29,647 bases of DNA from positions 1 through 29,647 of the IMG/VR virus record IMGVR_UViG_3300034104_001211. One strand, 5' to 3'. Shown here piece by piece: positions 1 through 7,306 of the stretch. The DNA comes from a virus. A model generated the notes under the pieces. The model worked only from the letters and a program-made list of their open reading frames with translations. It ran no database searches and was not told where the DNA came from. Both the position numbers and the translations under genes were made by a program. The first letter of the stretch is position 1, and each line of letters begins with the position of its first letter.

Positions 1-1
1 T

Positions 2-340
2 CGTGAAACATCTTCACTTACTGAAACTATTACTGCTAACGTACAAAACGGAACTATATTCTACCAACAAGAAGTTGTGGTAGTTTTAAACAAATTAGCT
101 GCAGCAACAAGAAACGAAATCTTGTTATTGGCTAAAAACAGATTAATGGCTATCGTTGAAGATATGAACGGAGCTTATTGGTTAATAGGTGCAAAAAATG
201 GTTTAGATATTACTTCTGGTAATTCTGCTACTGGTACTGCATCTGGCGACAGAAATGGCTACTCTTTAACATTCCAAGCAATGGAAGCTGATCCAATGTG
301 GTCTGTATCTGCTGCTACAATAGGAGCTATTACAAACTAA
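2..340 (+). CDS. Probable major tail tube protein, C-terminal part (5' end outside window)
   Basis: The reading frame is open from base 2 to a TAA at 338-340, giving the last 112 residues of a longer protein. A GTG at 77 is internal, not a start. The fragment is rich in beta-forming residues and contains LLAKNRLMAIVEDMNG, YWLIGAKNGLD and a late DRNGYSLTF segment. From memory this resembles the C-termini of tail tube proteins in Bacteroidota phages. It is followed directly by a strong terminator, as expected for an abundantly expressed virion gene. It does not look like the usual C-terminus of the capsid protein that begins at the right edge, so I treat it as a different gene. Capsid C-terminus is the alternative. 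The family call rests on pattern recall only. Confidence 0.5.
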   Translation, partial: RETSSLTETITANVQNGTIFYQQEVVVVLNKLAAATRNEILLLAKNRLMAIVEDMNGAYWLIGAKNGLDITSGNSATGTASGDRNGYSLTFQAMEADPMWSVSAATIGAITN

Positions 341-360
341 GGTTGTTCGTAGTTGTATAT

Positions 361-391
361 AAAAGAGGGGTGGTTTTTACCACTCCTTTTT
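361..391 (+). terminator. Intrinsic terminator after the tail-tube-like gene
   Basis: Bases 362-374 pair with 379-391 across a TTTT loop (375-378). The core GGGGTGGT/ACCACTCC contains one G-T wobble and the outer stem is A-T, so the trailing T-run (387-391) is also the end of the stem. It lies 21 nt after the stop of the preceding gene and 33 nt before the next ATG. It probably limits read-through from an abundant virion transcript into the portal genes. Confidence 0.8.
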
Positions 392-424
392 GTATTTTTA
401 GAGGTTTACCTATTTACATATAGA

Positions 425-778
425 ATGGTACTAAACGTTGACAATCCTACTAATTTTATCTTCACTCTAAATGAAAAAGAAACGAGTGCATGGGCTTATT
501 GGTATTTTCAGTTTACTAATGTGGTTACGAAGCAAGTAATAACTGTAGTAAAATTGAGAAGCACCGATTTAAGTCCTTATCCTAATAGATACAATGAATT
601 CCCTTATGCTTTTTTCAATGCCTTAACAATAGGGCAATGGAATTATTTAGTATTTGGCTCTAATTCTGCAGTAGCTACAACCGGTCAAGAGTTAGAAGTT
701 GGTTTAGTAAGAGTAATTGACAATGATACAGTATTTACAACTAACGAAACATTAAATACATATGTAGTTTATGGATAA
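425..778 (+). CDS. Hypothetical virion-associated protein
   Basis: This is a 118-residue protein. I chose the ATG at 425 because an upstream in-frame TTG at 353 would place the coding region through the terminator hairpin. The sequence is beta-rich and aromatic (SAWAYWYFQFTN, YNEFPYAFFNAL) with no membrane segment or signal peptide. It overlaps the portal gene by 8 nt, which suggests translational coupling and a part in virion assembly. I recognise no family. Its position between a tube-like gene and the portal makes a small structural or assembly protein likely, but the function is unknown. Confidence 0.7.
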   Translation: MVLNVDNPTNFIFTLNEKETSAWAYWYFQFTNVVTKQVITVVKLRSTDLSPYPNRYNEFPYAFFNALTIGQWNYLVFGSNSAVATTGQELEVGLVRVIDNDTVFTTNETLNTYVVYG

Positions 779-2531
779 TTTCAGTATATTAACATTTGCA
801 GAAGCAAGACAACCGGACTATAAAGAGAAAAAGGGAATAGGTTATTATGAGTATGGTCATTTAAACGACTATCCAGAATACTTATTAGAGCTTTATAAGA
901 AATCTGCAAAGCATCAAGCATTAATAAAAGGTAAGATAAATTATATCTGTGGCAATGGCTGGAAAGCTGGAGACGTTTACGGAGAGCTTTTTATTAAACA
1001 CGCAAACCAAGTAGAAACACTTGAGGAAGTAACTAAAAAGATAGTAACTGATAATGAGCTTTTTGGTGGCTTTTATCTTCAAGTTATTTGGTCAATGAAT
1101 GGAATGATCTCGGATATTTACCATGTAGATTATTCTAAAGTTAGAACTAACAAAGACAACACAGAGTTTTGGATTAAAGACAATTGGAAAGATAGACACG
1201 AAGAGGTTAAAGTATATCCGGCATTTAATCCCAACTTCCCTAAAGGAAGCCAAATCTTATTTGTAAAAGAATACAGAGCTGGTATTAGTATTTATCCTTT
1301 GCCATCTTATTTCGGTGGGTTGAATTATATTGAGAGTGATATTGAGGTAAGTAAGCACGTTTTAGGTAATGCACAAACTGGCTTTACTCCGAGCAAGTTA
1401 ATTACTTTACCAAACGGAGAGCCTAATCCAGAAGAGAAAAGAATTATTGAGCGTAAGTTTGAGAATAAGTTTACCGGTAGTGATGGCAAGAAATTCCTTT
1501 TGTCATTTGTAAACGATAGTGGCAGAAAGCCAATCATAGATGATTTAGGTGCGAGTGATTTGACTAAAGAAGATTTTGGTCATGTAGATGAGTTGATTAG
1601 AACTAACATTTATGTAGCACATCAAATTACAACTCCGGCTTTATTTGGTATTGCAGAGCCTGGTAAGTTAGGAAGCAGACAAGAAATGCGTGATGGATAT
1701 GAGATATTTAAAAACACTTATATCAATTATAAGCAAAGACAAATTGAGGCAGTTATTAATATGATAGGCAGCTACAGAGGTGTAAAAGAGCCGATGTATT
1801 TAATAGCAGTTGAGCCAATAGGTATTGAATTTGGAGAACAAACAATAGCTTCAGTAGCACCTAAAGAGTGGATATTAGATAAGTTAGGTATTGATATGAG
1901 TCAGTATCAAACACAACCTCAACAAATGAGTGACGAGTTTATATTTGAGGAGTTTGGCGAAGCTGCTTCTAACTTCCAAGTATTTAAAAAGAAAGCGAGA
2001 TTTGATGAATATACAGATTATGAATTATTTGCAACTATAAACCAAGTTAAAGCTGATATACTTGACTTAATAAGCAAGGATAAAAGAATAACTCCGGAAG
2101 TAATTGCAGATACTTTAAAGATTGATATTGATGTTGTAAATAGAAACATTGAGGACTTAATTAAAAGTGGTAGTTTAGCTCAAGGAACGGAGAACGGAGT
2201 TTTAATACATGAATTAACTGCTCCTTTAAAGGACTTAACTAAAATAGAGCCAGAAACAAAATCTTTTATGATTAGATACTCTTATGAGTGGAAAGATATA
2301 GTACCGGCTGGAGAAAGAAATACTGCTGCACATCCAAGTAGAGAGTTTTGCAAACGATTAATGTCTTTAGATAAATTCTATTCAAGAAGTGATATTGAGC
2401 AAATTAGTGCAAGATTAGGTTATTCAGTATGGGACAGAAAAGGTGGTTGGTGGACTATGCCAAGTGGCGAACATTCTCCAAGCTGCCGACACGAATGGAA
2501 AAGCAATATCGTAATGCGTAAAAACAAATAA
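771..2531 (+). CDS. Portal protein with C-terminal extension
   Basis: At 586 residues this has the size expected of a siphovirus portal, the dodecameric ring at the capsid vertex through which DNA enters and leaves. Residues about 1-400 have the portal pattern: an N-terminal clip/wing region, GKINYICGNGW near 55-65, and ITTPALFGI with GKLGSRQEM near 285-310. Residues about 425-480 look like a winged-helix segment (ITPEVIADTLKIDIDVVNRN). The last 70 residues carry HPSREFCKRL, GGWWTMP and a terminal CRHEW, like the metal-binding tail of Mu gpF-type minor head proteins. This suggests a portal fused to a head-morphogenesis-like tail. The gene lies directly before the connector gene, which supports the assignment. 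Confidence 0.8.
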   Translation: MDNFSILTFAEARQPDYKEKKGIGYYEYGHLNDYPEYLLELYKKSAKHQALIKGKINYICGNGWKAGDVYGELFIKHANQVETLEEVTKKIVTDNELFGGFYLQVIWSMNGMISDIYHVDYSKVRTNKDNTEFWIKDNWKDRHEEVKVYPAFNPNFPKGSQILFVKEYRAGISIYPLPSYFGGLNYIESDIEVSKHVLGNAQTGFTPSKLITLPNGEPNPEEKRIIERKFENKFTGSDGKKFLLSFVNDSGRKPIIDDLGASDLTKEDFGHVDELIRTNIYVAHQITTPALFGIAEPGKLGSRQEMRDGYEIFKNTYINYKQRQIEAVINMIGSYRGVKEPMYLIAVEPIGIEFGEQTIASVAPKEWILDKLGIDMSQYQTQPQQMSDEFIFEEFGEAASNFQVFKKKARFDEYTDYELFATINQVKADILDLISKDKRITPEVIADTLKIDIDVVNRNIEDLIKSGSLAQGTENGVLIHELTAPLKDLTKIEPETKSFMIRYSYEWKDIVPAGERNTAAHPSREFCKRLMSLDKFYSRSDIEQISARLGYSVWDRKGGWWTMPSGEHSPSCRHEWKSNIVMRKNK

Positions 2532-2533
2532 AA

Positions 2534-3127
2534 ATGAGCAAGAACATACTTATAATTAGTCCTAATTCAATTAAAGAGCGTAGTGGTTTAGCCGGTAACG
2601 TAGATGAGAAACTACTTTACCCAGAAATCAAAGCGAGTCAAGATATGTATATACATCCGGCTCTTGGTACTGCTCTTTATAATCGCATTCTTACCGGTAT
2701 TCAAGCTAATAACTTAACTCCTGGAGAGGTTACATTGATTAATGACTATATAGCAGACACTTTGGTTTATTATGTGTTAAGCGAATTGAGTGTAGAGTTA
2801 AATTATCAATTCTATACTAAAGGTGTGGTACAAAAAACTGGAGAGAATACAAATCAACCATCAATGCAAGATTTGTTAGATATTTCAGCAAGATACAAAA
2901 CAAGAGCAGAGTTCTACAAAGAGAGATTAATCAATTATTTAAAATACCAAGCTTCAATAGGTAACTTACCTTTGTATATTAATCCAGGAAGCACGATAGA
3001 AACGATACTACCGGACAATGATGCTTATACAAGCTCTATATTTTTAGATGATTGTTGCTACGATAGAAAAAGAACGTTTGAAGAGAAATATCAAGGAAAT
3101 ATTTATAGAAACTGCAACGATTGCTAA
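2534..3127 (+). CDS. Head-tail connector protein (DUF6712-like)
   Basis: This 197-residue protein starts 2 nt after the portal stop. Residues 1-50 (ISPNSIKERSGLAGNVDEKL, then YIHPALGTALY) match the pattern I associate with DUF6712 proteins of Bacteroidota phages, placed at the head-tail joint like HK97 gp6. The middle is helical (YIADTLVYYVLSELSVEL). The C-terminus is Cys-rich (DDCCYDRKR and CNDC at the end), which could bind metal or form crosslinks. The portal-connector-neck order supports an adaptor role. The family name is from memory and is not a database result. Confidence 0.65.
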   Translation: MSKNILIISPNSIKERSGLAGNVDEKLLYPEIKASQDMYIHPALGTALYNRILTGIQANNLTPGEVTLINDYIADTLVYYVLSELSVELNYQFYTKGVVQKTGENTNQPSMQDLLDISARYKTRAEFYKERLINYLKYQASIGNLPLYINPGSTIETILPDNDAYTSSIFLDDCCYDRKRTFEEKYQGNIYRNCNDC

Positions 3128-3246
3128 TGGCAAAAAATTATAACAACAAAAATGTTGAGAAGTTAAAAATCTTCTTGGCTAAAATTGAAAAAAATGACAC
3201 TAAACCAAGTAATACAAACAATAAGCTCGTTAGGGGAAAGTCATAA
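3127..3246 (+). CDS. Small hypothetical protein (39 aa)
   Basis: The ATG at 3127 shares its A with the TAA of the connector gene, and the ORF overlaps the first 53 nt of the next gene in another frame. The product is Lys/Asn-rich (MAKNYNNKNVEKLKIF) with no membrane segment. The start-stop overlap is the pattern seen between real neighbours in this genome, but the composition is close to random A-rich sequence. It may instead be a translated leader that couples the flanking genes. Weakly supported. Confidence 0.35.
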   Translation: MAKNYNNKNVEKLKIFLAKIEKNDTKPSNTNNKLVRGKS

Positions 3247-3613
3247 GCAAGTCAAAACAGTTTTTTTCGGAGACACGTTTGACTTTTTAGAGCAAGGGGA
3301 TAATAACTATCCGGCTATGTTTTTTAACATTGCTAATGGCTCTATAAGTGGCAATGTGATGACTTTTAATGTTGAGTTATTTACTTTGGATAAAACCTTA
3401 CAAGATCAAACCAATGTAGAAGATGTAAAAAGCGACTGCATTCAAATAGGTGGGGATATACTTTCAGCTTTAAAATACAATCAAGAAGTTCGTTTAGGCG
3501 ATGTATCTTTTGATGTGGTTGAGGAGCAAACTCCGGACTATTTAGGTGGGGCAAGATTTAGCTTTACTTTGGGTGTAGATTTTGTATATAACGAGTGTCA
3601 AATTCCTAATTAA
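3194..3613 (+). CDS. Neck / tail-terminator-like protein
   Basis: This 139-residue protein follows the connector gene, where long-tailed phages encode head-closure or tail-terminator proteins. I prefer the ATG at 3194 over the in-frame TTG at 3185. The N-terminus (TLNQVIQTISSLGESHKQVK) is an amphipathic helix followed by alternating beta strands (FFGDTFDFLEQGDNNYPAMF, VMTFNVELFTLD), the alpha-plus-beta layout of tail terminators such as lambda gpU. I infer the role from position and predicted fold. No diagnostic motif is visible. Confidence 0.5.
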   Translation: MTLNQVIQTISSLGESHKQVKTVFFGDTFDFLEQGDNNYPAMFFNIANGSISGNVMTFNVELFTLDKTLQDQTNVEDVKSDCIQIGGDILSALKYNQEVRLGDVSFDVVEEQTPDYLGGARFSFTLGVDFVYNECQIPN

Positions 3614-3629
3614 ACCTATTTAAAATAAA
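3614..3629 (+). repeat. 16-nt intergenic repeat, copy 1
   Basis: ACCTATTTAAAATAAA lies between a stop codon (3613) and the next ATG (3635). An identical 16-mer occurs at 20904-20919, also just upstream of a structural gene. It could be a phage-specific late control element or a chance match of AT-rich sequence. Confidence 0.4.
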
Positions 3630-3634
3630 AAGAA

Positions 3635-3892
3635 ATGACTTTATTAGAAAGAATAAGTGGTGCAAGTGGAAGTTATCTTGTATCTAATACATCTGCAAAT
3701 GTTAGAGAATTTGAAGCGTTTGTAGTTAATACCGATTGCGTAGTTTCATCTTTACTTTTAGATGGATCAAATGCAGTTTCTTCTATGGGCTTGAGTGGTA
3801 AAACCTTAACTACTGGAATGATTATTTTTGCTCCAAGTGGGAAAGCGTTTACGTCTATTACTTTAACCTCTGGAACAGTAATTTTATATTAA
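3635..3892 (+). CDS. Small beta-rich structural-type protein
   Basis: This 85-residue protein is low in charge and rich in Ser, Thr, Val and Leu. It alternates strand-forming stretches (FEAFVVNTDCVVSSLLLDG, GMIIFAPSGKAFTSITL), as in small virion proteins with a beta-barrel or jelly-roll fold. There is no signal peptide or convincing membrane helix. It is preceded by the 16-nt intergenic repeat and followed by a 1-nt TAATG overlap into the next small gene. Family unknown. A capsid or tail decoration role is possible but only inferred from its neighbours. Confidence 0.65.
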   Translation: MTLLERISGASGSYLVSNTSANVREFEAFVVNTDCVVSSLLLDGSNAVSSMGLSGKTLTTGMIIFAPSGKAFTSITLTSGTVILY

Positions 3893-4041
3893 TGATTACT
3901 TTAGCATTATTCAGTCGTAGTGGAGTTAAAAAATCTGCTTACAATTTGTATGTAATTCCTTTTATGTCAAGGATTGCAGCTGATAGTGGTTTTTTTGAGG
4001 GGCAAGATTGCTTGGTTTCTAAATTAAATGATTTATTATGA
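3892..4041 (+). CDS. Small protein (49 aa) coupled to the fibre gene
   Basis: The ATG shares a base with the preceding TAA, and the TGA overlaps the fibre ATG as ATGA, so the frame is locked between two genes. The sequence (MITLALFSRSGVKKSAYNLY at the start) ends with a segment containing RIAADSG, then E..DCLVSKL. I recall similar Y...R..ADSG..E...CL segments in short proteins next to fibre genes of Bacteroidota phages. No function is known. The tight coupling suggests co-synthesis with the fibre. Confidence 0.65.
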   Translation: MITLALFSRSGVKKSAYNLYVIPFMSRIAADSGFFEGQDCLVSKLNDLL

Positions 4042-5699
4042 GTTTATTAAACGATGCTTCACTTGTATTGATACCAAGTGGCTATAAAGAAGATAAGGTT
4101 TATTCTATAATTCCAAGTGATGGAAGTGGAGATTTAGATTTCGTAAGAGGAAGTGATGGCACTCGTATTAATAGTTTAGGTCAAGTTGAGAGAGTTTGTT
4201 GGAATTTAAATACTTATAGTGAAGATTTTGCAAATGCTGTTTGGGTTAAATATCAAGCGAGTGTTACTGGTAATGCAGCAACTGCTCCTAATGGCACAAA
4301 CACTGCTGATTTTTTATATGATAATTCAGCAAATGATGCTCATATTGCCTATCAAATTTTACCTTTACAAAAAGGAATAAATACTATATCAGTTTATGCT
4401 AAAGCGAATACATTAAGTCATATTAATTTGCAGTTTTATGATGGAACTGCTGGATATCAATCTAACGTATTTAATTTAGCTAATGGAACAACTTCCGGAG
4501 CTAATCAATCAATTGAAAATGTTGGCAATGGTTGGTATAGATGTAGTTTTTCTTATGATTTGCCTACAAGTGCAAATACTTATTGCTATGTATTTTTAAA
4601 TAATGGAAGTACTACTGGATATATTGGAACTGGTAAAGGTGTTTATATTTGGGGTTATCAAGCAAATTACGGAGCTTTAAAACCATACTTCCCTACTACA
4701 GACAGATTAAACGTACCGAGATTAACTTATGAAAATGGTTGTCCGAGTTTATTATTAGAGAAGCAGAGTACGAATTTAGCTACATATAGTGAGGAGCTAA
4801 ATAATGCAGCTTGGACTGGATTTAATTCTACTGTAACGGCTAATACAACTATTTCTCCAGATGGTACTCAAAATGCAGATACAGTTGTTTTTGGCTCAAG
4901 TGGTTATTTGTATCAAGAAGTAAGTATATCATCTTGGTCAAGTGTTACAATTTCTATATTTAGTAAAACAAATTCGCAATGTATTACTTTTGGTGGAGCA
5001 ACGCCATCTGGTACAGATACATTTACAACAATTGCATATGCGAATGGTTGGTATCGTCAAATTTTAACTCGTGTTTTTACTTCCTCTGCAACTGGTATAG
5101 TACAATTTTTACCTTTTGGCAATAATACAACTCTTTATCTTTGGGGAGCTCAAATAGAGCAAAGCTCTTACCCTACTTCATATATCCATACTACTTCTAC
5201 TTCTGTAACAAGATTAGCTGACTCTTGTTATAAAACTGGGATAAGTAGTTTAATTGGGCAATCCGAAGGTAGTATTTTTGTTGAGTGTATTGTAAAAGGG
5301 GATAGAGGTTTAGCAACTAATATTTTTAGTAATGAATTATATGCAGCAAATACTATTTCAACAACTACAATAAATTTTTCTGCTGGTATTTTAGGGGTTA
5401 AAACATTTTTTGGTAATGGTGGTTATGGAGGTGTAATTATAGAGGGTAGCAATTTTTCTGTAGGTCAAAGATTAAAAATTGGATATAGATACAAATCTGG
5501 AGATTTTGCTTTATATATAAACGGAGTACAAATAGGTACAGATAGTACTACTATGACTTTCAATGGTACTAAAACAGAAATTAGATTAGGAGAGCCAACT
5601 ACATATTATGGATATGGAGAGGCTATAAGTGTCGGACAATGCTTATTGTTTGAAAGAGGATTAACAAATACAGAATTAGCTCAACTAACAACATTATAA
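4038..5699 (+). CDS. Lectin-like fibre / receptor-binding protein
   Basis: This 553-residue protein has a conserved-looking attachment segment at residues 1-52 (LVLIPSGYKEDKVYS, FVRGSDGTRINS). Two carbohydrate-binding-module-like repeats follow. The first spans about 55-225, opening with NLNTYSED and closing with YIWGYQ and PTTDR. The second spans about 240-392, opening with NLATYSEE and closing with LYLWGAQIE and TRLAD. A C-terminal concanavalin-like beta domain (about 395-553) has LALYINGVQIG-type strands. This layout is typical of phage fibres that bind surface glycans. The gene lies between neck and lysis genes and is followed by a small conserved partner. Whether it sits on the tail or the head cannot be decided from sequence. 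Confidence 0.75.
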   Translation: MSLLNDASLVLIPSGYKEDKVYSIIPSDGSGDLDFVRGSDGTRINSLGQVERVCWNLNTYSEDFANAVWVKYQASVTGNAATAPNGTNTADFLYDNSANDAHIAYQILPLQKGINTISVYAKANTLSHINLQFYDGTAGYQSNVFNLANGTTSGANQSIENVGNGWYRCSFSYDLPTSANTYCYVFLNNGSTTGYIGTGKGVYIWGYQANYGALKPYFPTTDRLNVPRLTYENGCPSLLLEKQSTNLATYSEELNNAAWTGFNSTVTANTTISPDGTQNADTVVFGSSGYLYQEVSISSWSSVTISIFSKTNSQCITFGGATPSGTDTFTTIAYANGWYRQILTRVFTSSATGIVQFLPFGNNTTLYLWGAQIEQSSYPTSYIHTTSTSVTRLADSCYKTGISSLIGQSEGSIFVECIVKGDRGLATNIFSNELYAANTISTTTINFSAGILGVKTFFGNGGYGGVIIEGSNFSVGQRLKIGYRYKSGDFALYINGVQIGTDSTTMTFNGTKTEIRLGEPTTYYGYGEAISVGQCLLFERGLTNTELAQLTTL

Positions 5700-5700
5700 T

Positions 5701-6084
5701 ATGGTATTCGCAAAATATGAATTTACCCAAGCTCAATGGGATAAAATAAAAACAAAAATACAAGCTACTTCTACAGATTTAGAGGGTAACGGAACTACCT
5801 ACTTTACTGAAAACGTAGTAGAGTTAGGACAATTGGTTTTAACTCCGGCAGTTATTGAAGATATGCAAGTAATTGAAGAGGCTATCTTGTCGGATAAATA
5901 CTCTGTAGATATACTTTGGAAAGAAGAGCCATTAACAGATTTTAATCAATATGAAATATACCCAGACCCGTGTGGAGTGCATACTTTCGCTGGATTAGAG
6001 GGTTTATATGCAGAAAGATATTATACTAAATACCCAGAAAAAAGACCTTTAAATGATATTGGAGAACGAGCACCACAACAATAA
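5701..6084 (+). CDS. Fibre-associated hypothetical protein
   Basis: This 127-residue protein starts 1 nt after the fibre stop. It contains VDILWKEEPLTDFNQYEIYP followed by DPCGVHTFAGLEGLY. I recall this pair of motifs in short proteins encoded directly downstream of fibre genes in Bacteroidota phages. It has no membrane segment. A chaperone or accessory role for the fibre is a reasonable inference from this fixed neighbourhood, but no biochemical function is known to me. Its 3' end overlaps the next small membrane-protein gene by 32 nt. Confidence 0.7.
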   Translation: MVFAKYEFTQAQWDKIKTKIQATSTDLEGNGTTYFTENVVELGQLVLTPAVIEDMQVIEEAILSDKYSVDILWKEEPLTDFNQYEIYPDPCGVHTFAGLEGLYAERYYTKYPEKRPLNDIGERAPQQ

Positions 6085-6235
6085 TTTGCTTCTTGCATCT
6101 TCATTGTTTTTAAACATAGCTGCAAACTTAACGAAAAGTGATATTACATTCATACTCGGAGTGATAGTTTCTTTATTGGCTATTGCTAACTATATAATTC
6201 AAATAAGAAAGAATTTAAAAAATGCTAAAAGATAA
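6053..6235 (+). CDS. Small membrane protein, holin- or antiholin-like
   Basis: This 60-residue protein has one clear transmembrane segment (about residues 31-50, ITFILGVIVSLLAIANYIIQ) and a basic C-terminus (RKNLKNAKR). It overlaps the genes on both sides (32 nt and 14 nt) at the head of the lysis cassette. Together with the two-helix protein at 6222 it could form a holin/antiholin pair. Only topology and context support this. Confidence 0.6.
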   Translation: MILENEHHNNNLLLASSLFLNIAANLTKSDITFILGVIVSLLAIANYIIQIRKNLKNAKR

Positions 6236-6398
6236 AGATGGCAAATGGTCGCTTAAAAGAGTATTGGCACTTGTTGGAAGTTTATGCTTGTTCGGTAAGT
6301 TGTTTTCTCATGAGAGTTCTGCCATTATAGATGCTTGTTTAATGATAGTGCTCATCGGAATAGGTGGCTCGGTCGCTGAAAAGTTTAAAAAAGATTAA
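6222..6398 (+). CDS. Holin-like two-helix membrane protein
   Basis: This is a 58-residue ORF starting at ATG 6222 and ending with TAA 6396-6398, directly abutting the spanin ATG. It begins MLKDKDGKWSLKRVLAL, a pattern common in short holins of Bacteroidota phages as I recall. Two hydrophobic helices lie at about 12-28 and 34-52, with a charged C-terminus (EKFKKD). Holins open the inner membrane and release a signal-less endolysin, which the lysozyme two genes downstream needs. Size, topology and position all fit. Confidence 0.7.
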   Translation: MLKDKDGKWSLKRVLALVGSLCLFGKLFSHESSAIIDACLMIVLIGIGGSVAEKFKKD

Positions 6399-6854
6399 AT
6401 GAAATATATACTACTACTAACAATCATTTTATCCTCATGCTTAACTGAAAAAAAATCGGTTAAGCAGTTGGCTTTAATTCAAAATAAATTCCCTACTCTA
6501 ATAGCTCAAAATTGTGCTGATAAATTCCCTATTAAAGAGAGCGTAGAAATAAGAGAAGTTGTAACTTACGATACTATCAAAAGTGTAGATACCTTAATCA
6601 AAGATAGTATAATCAATAACGAGGTTATTCGCTTCGTTTATCTTCCAGGTAAGACAATAACTAAAACAATCAAAAAGGATAGCATTATAAGGCTTGAAAA
6701 TACTGCTAAACTATTTGTATTGGAAAGTAAATTAAAGGCTTCTAATGAGGCTCTAATTGTCGCTAATGACAAACTAAAGACACTAAAGAAATTATTGATT
6801 GCAATATTTTGGATTTCGGTTGTATTGGTAGTTCTTAAAAAAATTCTATGGTAA
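6399..6854 (+). CDS. Unimolecular spanin (u-spanin), lipoprotein with C-terminal membrane anchor
   Basis: This 151-residue protein has an N-terminal lipoprotein signal (MKYILLLTIILSSC, lipobox LSSC, lipidated Cys14) and a C-terminal transmembrane helix (about residues 130-149, LLIAIFWISVVLVVL). Between them is a periplasmic part with beta-forming sequence (about 45-95) and a coiled coil (about 98-128). One protein tethered to the outer membrane by lipid and to the inner membrane by a helix is the architecture of the phage T1 gp11 type u-spanin, which fuses the two membranes in the last step of lysis. It lies between a holin-like gene and a lysozyme and overlaps the latter by 7 nt. No separate Rz/Rz1 pair is visible. 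Confidence 0.8.
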   Translation: MKYILLLTIILSSCLTEKKSVKQLALIQNKFPTLIAQNCADKFPIKESVEIREVVTYDTIKSVDTLIKDSIINNEVIRFVYLPGKTITKTIKKDSIIRLENTAKLFVLESKLKASNEALIVANDKLKTLKKLLIAIFWISVVLVVLKKILW

Positions 6855-7291
6855 TATCTAACAAATTAAAAGAGTTAGTTAAGCATTTTGAGGGTTGTAA
6901 ATTGACTTCGTATGTATGTTCAGCTGGACACAATACTATTGGATATGGAAATACTTTTTATGAGAACGGAGTAAAGGTAAAGCCAGGAGATAAAATTACT
7001 CAACAAAGAGCAGAGGAGTTATTAGATGTTATCTTGATTAAATTTGTTCAGCAAACTAATGAGCTTATAAAATCAAATGTAAATCAAAATCAAAGAGATG
7101 CACTTACGGACTTTGCATATAATTGTGGAGTAGGTAATTTAAGAAGCTCAACATTGCTTAAGTTGGTTAATGCCAATCCAAACGATCCAGAAATAAGAAC
7201 ACAATTTATGCGTTGGAATAAAGGTGGTGGGAAGGTATTAAACGGACTTACACGAAGAAGAGAAGCCGAAGCTAACTTATACTTTTCATAA
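6848..7291 (+). CDS. GH24 endolysin (T4-type lysozyme)
   Basis: This 147-residue N-acetylmuramidase cleaves peptidoglycan glycan strands. The family's catalytic pattern Glu-8aa-Asp/Cys-5aa-Thr is present as Glu15, Cys24 and Thr30 (HFEG, then SYVCSAGHNTIGYG). Cys in place of the Asp of T4 lysozyme is an accepted family variant. Further GH24 marks are NQNQRDALTDFAYNCGVG and a C-terminal GLTRRREAEANLY. There is no signal peptide, so export depends on the holin-like proteins upstream. It closes the lysis cassette. Confidence 0.92.
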   Translation: MVISNKLKELVKHFEGCKLTSYVCSAGHNTIGYGNTFYENGVKVKPGDKITQQRAEELLDVILIKFVQQTNELIKSNVNQNQRDALTDFAYNCGVGNLRSSTLLKLVNANPNDPEIRTQFMRWNKGGGKVLNGLTRRREAEANLYFS

Positions 7292-7306
7292 CTAAATACA
7301 ACTACG

